Of a stretch of 18,584 nucleotides of DNA, positions 1 to 6,970 are shown piece by piece (the first letter of the stretch is position 1; each line of letters opens with the position of its first letter). The position numbers and the translations under genes were made by a program. Under the pieces are notes generated by a model, which was not told the DNA's origin, did no database searches, and worked only from the letters and a program-made list of their open reading frames with translations. The stretch is from CAYMST01 sp964393115 (GTDB taxonomy: Bacteria > Bacteroidota > Bacteroidia > Cytophagales > Cyclobacteriaceae), in assembly GCA_964393115.1 (NCBI GenBank), contig CAYMST010000074.1:1-18584 (forward strand), in the 5' to 3' direction.

Positions 1-1
1 A

Positions 2-280
2 TTACATTGTCCTAGTTGTGATAGCCACCTGCACGTACAGGGTTTGAAATGTACGGTTTGTGGAACAGAAGTGTCTGGTCTTTTTTCAATACCGGTGTTA
101 GCCAGCTTGAGCGAAGAGGACCAGCGCTTTATTCTTGAATTTGTAAAAAGTAGTGGGAGTATCAAGGTGATGGCACAACAGTTGAAACTAAGCTACCCTA
201 CGGTACGGAACCGACTTGATGACTTAATTGAAAGGGTGGAAAAATTAGAGGCGCTGAGAAGTCAAAAGGGAAATGAATAG
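2..280 (+). CDS. DUF2089 family zinc-ribbon/HTH protein (5' end outside window)
   Basis: The reading frame is open from base 2, so the start codon lies upstream of the window. The first visible residues form a zinc ribbon with two CxxC pairs: CPSC at about residues 3-6 of the visible part and CTVC about eleven residues later. Next come the family-typical segment GLFSIPVLASLSEEDQRFI and a helix-turn-helix-like stretch containing KLSYPTVRNRLDDLI. Zinc ribbon followed by an S-Y-P-T-V-R-N-R HTH is the hallmark of DUF2089, a family of presumed DNA-binding regulators often placed beside small membrane-protein genes. The stop overlaps the next start by 8 bases, so this is probably the first or an early gene of a translationally coupled operon and may regulate it (inference). 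An internal TTG at base 44 should not be taken as the start, because that would remove half of the zinc ribbon. Confidence 0.85.
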   Translation, partial: LHCPSCDSHLHVQGLKCTVCGTEVSGLFSIPVLASLSEEDQRFILEFVKSSGSIKVMAQQLKLSYPTVRNRLDDLIERVEKLEALRSQKGNE

Positions 281-845
281 TATTATAGATAAAATAGTTA
301 ACCCGTTTTATTACCTCAAAGATCATCAGCTAATCGTTTTTGGCCTTTTGGGAGCATCAGTTTTTATCTTGGTGGGATGGACTACAGGGACACATTTCCT
401 AGGTATATTTCATGTAGCCCTCGCTAAGGGATATCACTTGAAAATTCATGCCATTGAGTATGGGGTCTTCTTTGGAAGTCTGTTCGTAGTTAGCTACGTA
501 TTGAGTGCCACATTGGCAAAACGAGTCCCACGACCAATTGACTTTTTAAGTACCGTTCTGATTTGCTCTATTCCGATCCTTATTCCTATTTTAATGAGGT
601 TTTTGGATGTGTTTTCGAGTTTTATAAGATTGTCCTACTATCATTCGGTCATTCGTATAACCGTTGCTATGGCAGAGATTGCCATGATTTGGTGGCTTTA
701 TTGCGGTATTAAAATAGGTGCTAATCTAAAACCTACTCAAGCAAAAATTGTAGTTGTTCTCTCAATAGTAATTTCCGAGGCCTTTATGGTCTTTATCATC
801 CCCAGAATTTCACAATTAATATTCATATATCATGCATTACTTTAA
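273..845 (+). CDS. polytopic inner-membrane protein of unknown function
   Basis: This 190-residue protein is strongly hydrophobic, with about five predicted membrane segments near residues 19-40, 62-83, 90-112, 125-146 and 157-180. No catalytic motif was recognised. The N-terminal pattern (a short cytosolic segment containing NPFYYLK, then a long first helix) recalls small Yip1-like or DUF-type membrane proteins that accompany regulators, but I cannot assign a family. The ATG lies inside the end of the DUF2089 gene (8-base overlap) and the stop lies 14 bases inside the next ORF, so the three genes look translationally coupled. Its role is probably tied to the exported DUF3887-like protein encoded next (inference from context only). 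Confidence 0.8.
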   Translation: MNSIIDKIVNPFYYLKDHQLIVFGLLGASVFILVGWTTGTHFLGIFHVALAKGYHLKIHAIEYGVFFGSLFVVSYVLSATLAKRVPRPIDFLSTVLICSIPILIPILMRFLDVFSSFIRLSYYHSVIRITVAMAEIAMIWWLYCGIKIGANLKPTQAKIVVVLSIVISEAFMVFIIPRISQLIFIYHALL

Positions 846-1293
846 TATCAGAATGAACATTGTAGCAATGATCATTACTTTTTGTTCTACTATCTGTTTT
901 AGTGGAACTGGAAACGAGGATTTAAAAAAAATTAGCAAAGCAGACGTAGGTGCTAAACTTATCAAATCTACCAATGCTTTTCTTAACGATTTTTTTGAGA
1001 AAGCTGAAAAAGGAGAATACTATGATTTTTCAAGTGTAGCTACGGAAGCCGTAGTCAATGGTATCACACCCGCGATTCAACAACAAGTAAATTCAGAATT
1101 GGAGAAAACTGCTGGTGAATACAAAGGTGCTATCTATAAGGAAGCCTTCGCTCAAGGATCGGAGTATAAAATACTACGTTTCATGGGAAAGTTTTCTAAA
1201 GGCGTACCTATAGAGCTGCGAGTGGTATATGATAAGAACGAGAAAATAGCAGGGTACTGGGCTGTACCTTGGAAAGATAACTTGCAGTTGTAA
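832..1293 (+). CDS. small exported protein, DUF3887-like
   Basis: The protein is 153 residues long. An N-terminal hydrophobic segment (about residues 8-25, ending near CFSGTGN) looks like a signal peptide. I chose the first ATG because it supplies the positively charged n-region (NIR); an internal ATG at 853 is the alternative. The mature part is a single alpha+beta domain: an amphipathic helix region with ITPAIQQQVNSELEKTAGEY, then strands leading to the segment IELRVVYDKNEKIAGYW. That order matches the DUF3887 pattern (helix, a G-x-Y/F turn, 'V-V-Y/F-D-x-x-x-K-I-A-G' near the C-terminus), a domain of unknown function in exported proteins and some hydrolases. It overlaps the preceding membrane-protein gene by 14 bases and closes the operon before a convergent gene. 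Confidence 0.7.
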   Translation: MHYFNIRMNIVAMIITFCSTICFSGTGNEDLKKISKADVGAKLIKSTNAFLNDFFEKAEKGEYYDFSSVATEAVVNGITPAIQQQVNSELEKTAGEYKGAIYKEAFAQGSEYKILRFMGKFSKGVPIELRVVYDKNEKIAGYWAVPWKDNLQL

Positions 1294-1329
1294 TACTTTT
1301 ACCTTATTAAAAGCTAAGGCATTTCAATG

Positions 1330-1369
1330 GACCACTTGAACTTCTTAAATGTGTTTATTAAGAGTGGTC
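1330..1369. terminator. candidate bidirectional terminator hairpin
   Basis: GACCACT (1330-1336) and AGTGGTC (1363-1369) form a perfect 7-bp stem, and the inner CTTAA/TTAAG pair extends it with an asymmetric bulge. It lies between two convergent genes (stops at 1293 and 1419). The T-tract is weak on both strands, so efficiency is uncertain. Confidence 0.45.
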
Positions 1370-1418
1370 TATTTGGACTTGGAGAGAAAATGGTTGGGAA
1401 TATGTGAGCTATTGGCTC

Positions 1419-1805
1419 CTATGAAAGGGCTTCGTTTAATGTTTTTTCCAAATCTTCTTTGTTATACGGCTTCAGCACACATTTATAGATCGGAACATCC
1501 TTGATCTCCTCCATTAGAAGGTCTGTATTCGTATTGCCCGTCATGATGATTCTGACCAAGTCAGGGAATTCTGAGTAGGTGAGTGCCAGTAGTTCAGTTC
1601 CTTTCATGTTGCCCGCCTTAGAGTTCGCAATAATGAGATCTATTGTTTTTGATCGCAGTATTTCAAGAGCTTGATCGCCAGTCTGGGCAGTGTGTACTTT
1701 ATAAGACCGTCTAAAACCCCTTTTGAATAATTTCAAATTGGTTTCTTCTGCATCTACATAAAGTACGGATTTATCGGAAGGGTTTAGTGAATTCTCTAAT
1801 TGCAT
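1419..1805 (-). CDS. single-domain response regulator, degenerate receiver (Asn at phospho-site)
   Basis: The product is a CheY-like receiver domain with no output domain, 128 residues from the start chosen here. Visible motifs are VLYVDAEETN (acidic pocket; the second Asp is Ala), DLIIANSKAGNMKG (the phospho-acceptor position, normally Asp, is Asn), IIMTGNT (conserved Thr) and LKPYN (conserved Lys). An earlier in-frame ATG at 1871 would add 22 residues. I prefer the ATG at 1805, because it puts the receiver 12 residues from the N-terminus as is usual, and because the added stretch consists largely of a perfect inverted repeat (1834-1859) that looks like non-coding hairpin DNA. It lies 104 bases downstream of hslU on the same strand. 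Receivers lacking the Asp usually act through protein binding without phosphorylation; that is family knowledge and is not shown here. The partner is unknown. Confidence 0.8.
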   Translation of the reverse strand: MQLENSLNPSDKSVLYVDAEETNLKLFKRGFRRSYKVHTAQTGDQALEILRSKTIDLIIANSKAGNMKGTELLALTYSEFPDLVRIIMTGNTNTDLLMEEIKDVPIYKCVLKPYNKEDLEKTLNEALS

Positions 1806-1833
1806 ATAAATGATCCTTGGTTCAATAGGATAT

Positions 1834-1859
1834 ACGCGAGAATATGATAATTCTCGCGT
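1834..1859. terminator. perfect 10-bp inverted repeat after hslU (terminator or leader hairpin)
   Basis: ACGCGAGAAT (1834-1843) and ATTCTCGCGT (1850-1859) are perfect reverse complements around a 6-base loop. The hairpin lies 51-76 bases past the hslU stop and 29-54 bases before the preferred start of the receiver gene. No long T-tract follows on either strand. It could therefore be a weak terminator of the lon-porQ-hslU transcript, an RNA-processing or stability hairpin, or a protein-binding site. Confidence 0.5.
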
Positions 1860-1909
1860 TATTTCGATCAACGATGTATATAAATCGTAAAATGAGGAGT
1901 ATTGAAAGA

Positions 1910-3301
1910 CTATAAGATAAATTGGCTTAAGTCTTTATCTTCGACTAATCCTGTGAGTTTTTCAGATACCATTTCCTTGGTGATCAGCACTTTGGAGTTT
2001 TCACCGATGACATCTGGGATGTCGAAAAGTATATCGTTGAGTATGCGACTCATGACGGTATGAAGTCGTCGGGCACCAATGTTTTCAACGGTAGAATTAA
2101 TTTTGTAGGCCATTTCAGCTATTTCCTCAATGGCATCATCATTATAGGATAACTCTACATTTTCAGAGCCCACCAAAGCTTTATACTGCTTGGTTAACGC
2201 ATTTTTTGGTTCTTTTAAAATCCTTAGAAAATCCTCTTTTGTCAGATTGTCTAATTCCACTCGGATCGGAAAGCGTCCTTGTAACTCTGGAATTAAATCT
2301 GAGGGCTTAGATAGATGAAAAGCCCCTGCTGATATGAAGAGGATATGGTCAGTGTTGATGATTCCATATTTTGTGTTTACCGCGCTGCCCTCGACGATAG
2401 GTAATAGATCACGCTGAACACCTTCTCGGCTTACGTCTGGACCTTTTCCTTTACTTGACGAAGCTGCCACCTTATCAATTTCGTCAATAAAAATTATACC
2501 CGTATTCTCAGCTTTCTTAATGGCTTCTTCTTTTACTTCATCCATATCGATGAGTTTGGAAGACTCCTCTTCAAAAAGAAGTTTCCGTGCTTCTTCAATA
2601 CTTACCTTACGTTTTTTATTTTTCTTAGGCATCATGTTGCCTAACATTTCTTGAAGGTTAATCATGGATGCTTCATCCATCATTCCGCCGCCAACCATAC
2701 CAATATTACCTGAAGAGGGTTGCTTGACATTGATTTCTATTTTACGTTGATCTAATTCACCTTTTCTCAACTTATCACGAAATCGCTCTCGCGTTCTTTC
2801 GTTTAGCTCAACATCATCTGAAGGAACTGTTCCGTCATCTGGAGTATCAGTTATACTGGTGGAGGCCCCTTTCATAGGTGGGATAAGTGCATCTAGAATA
2901 ATGTTCTCCACGATCTCCGAGGCCTTTTTTTCGACGTCTTGTTTCTTCGCTGTCTTTACTAGGTTAACAGACTGTTCTACGAGGTCCCGGACCATGCTTT
3001 CTACATCGCGACCGACATATCCTACTTCTGTAAATTTAGAAGCCTCAACTTTTGTAAACGGGGCATCGGCAATTTTTGCTAGTCTCCGAGCAATTTCGGT
3101 TTTCCCAACACCTGTTGCACCGATCATCAATATGTTATTAGGGACTATTTCCCCTTTAATGTCTTCGGCCACATTCATTCTACGCCATCGGTTACGTAGT
3201 GCAATTGCCACGTGTTTTTTAGCATCTGCTTGTCCAATGATGTATTTATCTAGTTCCTGAACGATCTCCCTTGGAGTCAGGTAATTTTCTTCTAATTGCA
3301 T
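1910..3301 (-). CDS. hslU: HslU, ATPase subunit of the HslUV protease
   Basis: This 463-residue AAA+ unfoldase feeds substrates into the HslV peptidase in the cytoplasm. Visible signatures are the N-terminal TPREIVQELDKYIIGQ (residues 9-23), Walker A GATGVGKT (61-68), pore loop GYVG (94-97), an intermediate I-domain at about 110-245 with a long acidic insert, Walker B IIFIDEID (269-276), GRF arginine-finger region (342-344) and sensor-2 GARR (409-412). The C-terminus LSQFIL is the tail that docks into HslV, so the protein is complete and should couple to a peptidase. No hslV is present in the window, so the partner must be encoded elsewhere. The ATG overlaps the porQ stop by one base (TAATG), pointing to translational coupling and a lon-porQ-hslU operon. 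Confidence 0.97.
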   Translation of the reverse strand: MQLEENYLTPREIVQELDKYIIGQADAKKHVAIALRNRWRRMNVAEDIKGEIVPNNILMIGATGVGKTEIARRLAKIADAPFTKVEASKFTEVGYVGRDVESMVRDLVEQSVNLVKTAKKQDVEKKASEIVENIILDALIPPMKGASTSITDTPDDGTVPSDDVELNERTRERFRDKLRKGELDQRKIEINVKQPSSGNIGMVGGGMMDEASMINLQEMLGNMMPKKNKKRKVSIEEARKLLFEEESSKLIDMDEVKEEAIKKAENTGIIFIDEIDKVAASSSKGKGPDVSREGVQRDLLPIVEGSAVNTKYGIINTDHILFISAGAFHLSKPSDLIPELQGRFPIRVELDNLTKEDFLRILKEPKNALTKQYKALVGSENVELSYNDDAIEEIAEMAYKINSTVENIGARRLHTVMSRILNDILFDIPDVIGENSKVLITKEMVSEKLTGLVEDKDLSQFIL

Positions 3302-4296
3302 TAAATTTTCTTATTAAAAAAGTAATCAATATTGCTGGCCAGCGAAATAAATGTGGTTCCTCCAGCCCTATGATCATGAGATCTTGTCAATTCAAAATTG
3401 AATTTTTTAGTGTTCAGCGTAAATCCCCAACCAAAACCGGTGAGCCCATTGTTGTTTTCCAGTCCAAGCTCCCGACGGATTTGATGGTTATATCCTAGGT
3501 TGAAGACAAAGCTTTTGGAAATTAACAACTCAATAGCAGTATTCAAGTGACTGACGAAATCACTGAGGACTTTAAGTCGTTGCTCTTCGCCATCTTCAGG
3601 GCTTTCAATTTTTGATAAAGCGTCGGTATAGCTGACATTAAACCGAACAGGCATGTGTTCGGGCTCAGCCGTAAAACCAAACTGTAACTCAATTGGCATG
3701 GAAGAACTCGCTCCAGTATAGTCGCTCAAAATCCCGCCAATGTTCTTGATCACCATGGCCAGATTTAAGTTTTTATTGGGAAGTTCGTAAATGCCACCTA
3801 TATCAGCAATTAGGCCACTAGCGCTATAGTTGTCAATTTGGCTGGATAAATATGAGGCTGTTATACCTATAGCAAACGGACCTACTTTTTTTGCCGTCGA
3901 CATATAAAGGTCTAGATCTCTTGCTTGAAATGAACCTTCGGCTGTTCCAGTTTCATCAAAACGATCAAAATCCCCAAAGTTGGTAGCATTCACCCCAACG
4001 GTCAATTTCCACTTGCTTGTTGGTAATAAGGTTGCCGCTAAGCCAGTTCTTCCTATACTAGCATATCCAAATTCTTGTCCAAAAGCAACTGCCCCCTTAT
4101 CCACATAATGCTGAATAGCAGGATTGCTCCTGACAGCTAAGGTACTTTTGCTAGTATTTGATATAATTGAGCCTGAAGAGACAACTGTAAGCGGGTCCAT
4201 TGATAGCCTTAAAGATTCAAAGGCTCTTTCACCTCCGACCTGGCTCCAGATACTCCAGCTTTGCAGCAAAATGAAAATTGAAAAATAACACTTCAT
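3301..4296 (-). CDS. porQ: PorQ, type IX secretion system protein
   Basis: This is a 331-residue outer-membrane beta-barrel-like protein. A short signal peptide (about residues 1-19, cleavage near WSQ) is followed by VGGERAFESLRLS, the conserved N-terminal block of PorQ, and then by repeated amphipathic beta-strands (for example GFGWGFTLNTKKFNFELTRS) and a terminal strand ending in NIDYFFNKKI. PorQ acts with PorU, PorV and PorZ in the attachment complex that finishes cargo of the type IX secretion system on the cell surface (family knowledge). The gene lies 42 bases downstream of lon and overlaps hslU by one base. The length fits PorQ homologues. PorV-like proteins are the main alternative, but the GGERAFE block and the length favour PorQ. 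Confidence 0.88.
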   Translation of the reverse strand: MKCYFSIFILLQSWSIWSQVGGERAFESLRLSMDPLTVVSSGSIISNTSKSTLAVRSNPAIQHYVDKGAVAFGQEFGYASIGRTGLAATLLPTSKWKLTVGVNATNFGDFDRFDETGTAEGSFQARDLDLYMSTAKKVGPFAIGITASYLSSQIDNYSASGLIADIGGIYELPNKNLNLAMVIKNIGGILSDYTGASSSMPIELQFGFTAEPEHMPVRFNVSYTDALSKIESPEDGEEQRLKVLSDFVSHLNTAIELLISKSFVFNLGYNHQIRRELGLENNNGLTGFGWGFTLNTKKFNFELTRSHDHRAGGTTFISLASNIDYFFNKKI

Positions 4297-4338
4297 TGAT
4301 TTGGCTTTGTTTTTCGTGTTCTAAGCCTTTTGTCTCTT

Positions 4339-6825
4339 TCAATTTTGAAAGGAAACAGCGGCCTCTGTATCAACGTCAAACACAATGGCATTATTTACCT
4401 TTTCTCTTAAAAGCGCAATTTTTACAACTTCATCTACGGTGTCTACAAAATGAAATTTCAAGTCAGAGACATAGTCAGCATTGATTTCATCTACATCTTT
4501 CTTGTTTCGCTTGCATAAAATTATTTCCTGAATGCCAGCTCGTTTGGCAGCCAATATTTTCTCTTTAATACCTCCAACAGGTAATACCTTACCGCGTAGC
4601 GTAATCTCTCCTGTCATGGCAAGCTTTTCTCGCACCTTTCGCTGGGTGAATATGGATGCTAGTGATGTAAACATAGTGATACCGGCTGAGGGACCATCTT
4701 TCGGCACAGCACCAGCAGGAACATGAACATGCAAATCGTACTTGTCAAATACACGATGATCTATTTTCAGGCTTTCTGCATTCGCTTTGAGATATGACAA
4801 TGCAGCAACTGCTGATTCTTTCATGACATCTCCCAGCTGACCTGATAGGGTTAGTTTTCCCTTGCCTTTGCTCAAACTAGATTCGATAAAGAGGATTTCA
4901 CCTCCTACTTGAGTCCAAGCAAGTCCAGTCACCACACCAGCACTTTCATTATCTTGATAGAGTTCATTATCAAAAACTTCTGCTCCCAATATTCTTCGTA
5001 CCTCTTTCTGTGAGATTTTCTTTACATACTCCTCATCAAGCGCAATTGATTTGGCAACATTTCGGATGATAGAAGCTATTTTTCGCTCTAAGTTTCTCAC
5101 TCCTGACTCTCTCGTGTAATGGTCAATTACCTTTATGATCGCTTTTGGATCGAATGTAACATCTTTCGCCGTTAGTCCATGCTCTTCCCTTTGCTTAGGA
5201 ATCAAATGGTTCTTGGCAATTTCTACTTTTTCCTCTAATGTGTAACCACTAACTTCTATTATCTCCATTCGGTCACGAAGTGGGGGCTGGATAGTATCTA
5301 ACGAGTTTGCCGTAGCAATGAAGAGAATTTTTGAAAGGTCATATTCTACTTCCAGATAATTATCCTTAAACTCCTTATTTTGCTCTGGGTCCAACACTTC
5401 TAAAAGTGCCGACGACGGATCACCTCTAAAGTCGGAGTTTACTTTGTCGATTTCATCAAGGATGAATACTGGGTTTGAAGATTTTGCTTTATTGATATTT
5501 TGAATAAGCTTACCTGGCATCGCTCCAATATAAGTCTTACGATGACCACGGATTTCGGCTTCGTCATGTACTCCACCAAGTGACATACGAACGTATTTTC
5601 TATCCAAAGCTTTGGCTATTGACCGCCCAAGTGAAGTCTTTCCAACTCCAGGAGGTCCGTATAGGCATAATATTGGTCCTTTCATGTCTGCCTTTAGCTT
5701 TCGGACGGCTAAGTATTCAATGATTCTATCCTTAACTTTATCTAGTCCAAAATGGTCTCCATCAAGAATCTCCCTCGCTCGTCTTAAATCGAAGTTGTCA
5801 TCTGTACATTCGTCCCATGGCAACTCAATCAAAAGCTCCACGTAACTCATCGTGACTGGATACTCCGCTGCGGCAGGATTCATCCTAGAAGCCTTGTCCA
5901 GTTCTTTATAGAAATGCTCAGCTACTTCCAAAGGCCATTTTTTATCCTTGGCCTTCTCTTTTATCTTCTGAATTTCTTGGTCTGGAGAGTCCTGCCCAAG
6001 CTCGTCTTGCAACACTTTTATTTGCTGTCTTAAGTAGAAGTCTCGCTGTTGCTGATCGATATCAGAGTTTACTTTATTGTGAATCTCTTGTTTCAATTCC
6101 AGCATCTGAATATCCTTCAGAAGGTGTTGTAGTAATTCTTCTGCACGCTTTTTACCGTCAGCGATTTCAAGGAGTTTTTGCTTTTCCCCTACTTCTACGT
6201 TGATATTTGACGCTAAAAAAAACGATAAGAAACTTGGTCTCTCAATATTATCAATAGCGATTTTTGCTTCGGGCGGCACATCAGGATTTAGCTTGATAAC
6301 CTTATTTGCGGAATCTCTGATGGTCTGAAGAATTGCCCTGTCTTCCTTTTTCTTATCAGACAGTGATTTTTTATCCTGAACCAAAGAATAGGTGACACTA
6401 ATAAAAGGTTCATCCTGGACTACATTTTCCACCCTAAACCTGTTTTTGCCTTGGATGATAATAGTAGTACTTCCATCTGGCAGTACTAGCATCTTCAGTA
6501 TCTTGGCTATAGTGCCTACTTCGTATAGGTCACTTATTTTTGGATCGTCAGCACCACTATTCTTTTGCGAAATCACTCCAATAATCCGGTCCCCTCGATA
6601 GGCCTTTTTTACCAGTCGAATGGATTTCTGTCTCCCTACAGTAATAGGCAATATTACTCCAGGAAACAGAACAGTGTTTTTTATAGGTAGAACGGCTAAT
6701 TCCTTCGGTATTTCATCATCTTTTAGTTCATCACCATCTTCGGTAGATGAGATCATTTGGATCATTTCCCCAGAGTCTTCATCTACTATATCTGTCAGGT
6801 CTAGACCTATTATATCGTTTTGCAT
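4339..6825 (-). CDS. lon: Lon, ATP-dependent serine protease
   Basis: This 828-residue cytoplasmic quality-control protease is complete. Domain order is an N-terminal substrate-binding LON domain (about 43-240, starting ELAVLPIKNTVLFPGVILP), coiled-coil helices (about 240-330), the AAA+ module with Walker A GPPGVGKT (390-397) and Walker B VFILDEID (453-460), and the protease domain with catalytic Ser713 in PKDGPSAG and Lys756 in GGIKEK. The Ser-Lys spacing of 43 equals that of the E. coli enzyme. An acidic N-terminal extension of about 40 residues precedes the LON domain. It is the first gene of the lon-porQ-hslU unit. The upstream region has a TAnnTTTG match on the minus strand and a TGGCA-N4-TGCCA palindrome; no CIRCE element was seen. 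Confidence 0.97.
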   Translation of the reverse strand: MQNDIIGLDLTDIVDEDSGEMIQMISSTEDGDELKDDEIPKELAVLPIKNTVLFPGVILPITVGRQKSIRLVKKAYRGDRIIGVISQKNSGADDPKISDLYEVGTIAKILKMLVLPDGSTTIIIQGKNRFRVENVVQDEPFISVTYSLVQDKKSLSDKKKEDRAILQTIRDSANKVIKLNPDVPPEAKIAIDNIERPSFLSFFLASNINVEVGEKQKLLEIADGKKRAEELLQHLLKDIQMLELKQEIHNKVNSDIDQQQRDFYLRQQIKVLQDELGQDSPDQEIQKIKEKAKDKKWPLEVAEHFYKELDKASRMNPAAAEYPVTMSYVELLIELPWDECTDDNFDLRRAREILDGDHFGLDKVKDRIIEYLAVRKLKADMKGPILCLYGPPGVGKTSLGRSIAKALDRKYVRMSLGGVHDEAEIRGHRKTYIGAMPGKLIQNINKAKSSNPVFILDEIDKVNSDFRGDPSSALLEVLDPEQNKEFKDNYLEVEYDLSKILFIATANSLDTIQPPLRDRMEIIEVSGYTLEEKVEIAKNHLIPKQREEHGLTAKDVTFDPKAIIKVIDHYTRESGVRNLERKIASIIRNVAKSIALDEEYVKKISQKEVRRILGAEVFDNELYQDNESAGVVTGLAWTQVGGEILFIESSLSKGKGKLTLSGQLGDVMKESAVAALSYLKANAESLKIDHRVFDKYDLHVHVPAGAVPKDGPSAGITMFTSLASIFTQRKVREKLAMTGEITLRGKVLPVGGIKEKILAAKRAGIQEIILCKRNKKDVDEINADYVSDLKFHFVDTVDEVVKIALLREKVNNAIVFDVDTEAAVSFQN

Positions 6826-6848
6826 GTCAGTTCGTCAATGTGTCAATA

Positions 6849-6862
6849 TGGCACTTTTGCCA
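6849..6862. repeat. TGGCA-N4-TGCCA palindrome in the lon leader
   Basis: A perfect 5-bp inverted repeat with a 4-base spacer lies 24-37 bases upstream of the lon ATG, in the predicted 5' untranslated region. It could be an operator half-site pair or a small RNA hairpin. It is short enough to occur by chance. Confidence 0.3.
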
Positions 6863-6928
6863 CAATATTTTGGTGAATATCGATAAGCCTGAATAAATTG
6901 CAATAGGCGTGCCAAAAAAACGGCTCAT

Positions 6929-6936
6929 CAAATGTA
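6929..6936 (-). promoter_or_regulatory. candidate -7 element of the lon promoter
   Basis: Read on the minus strand the bases are TACATTTG, an exact match to the Bacteroidota -7 consensus TAnnTTTG. They lie about 105 bases upstream of the lon ATG, giving a leader of roughly 95 bases. No convincing -33 TTTG box is visible at the expected distance. Confidence 0.4.
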
Positions 6937-6970
6937 ACTTGAATAAAGTAGATTAGGAAAACAGGGTTGT

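Noticed and set aside
2859..3260. 133-codon plus-strand ORF opposite hslU
   Set aside because: It is antisense to the strongly conserved HslU Walker A and pore-loop region and its product has no recognisable domain.
4532..6886. Several short plus-strand ORFs opposite lon
   Set aside because: All lie antisense to conserved Lon domains, lack domains of their own and have no promoter-like context.
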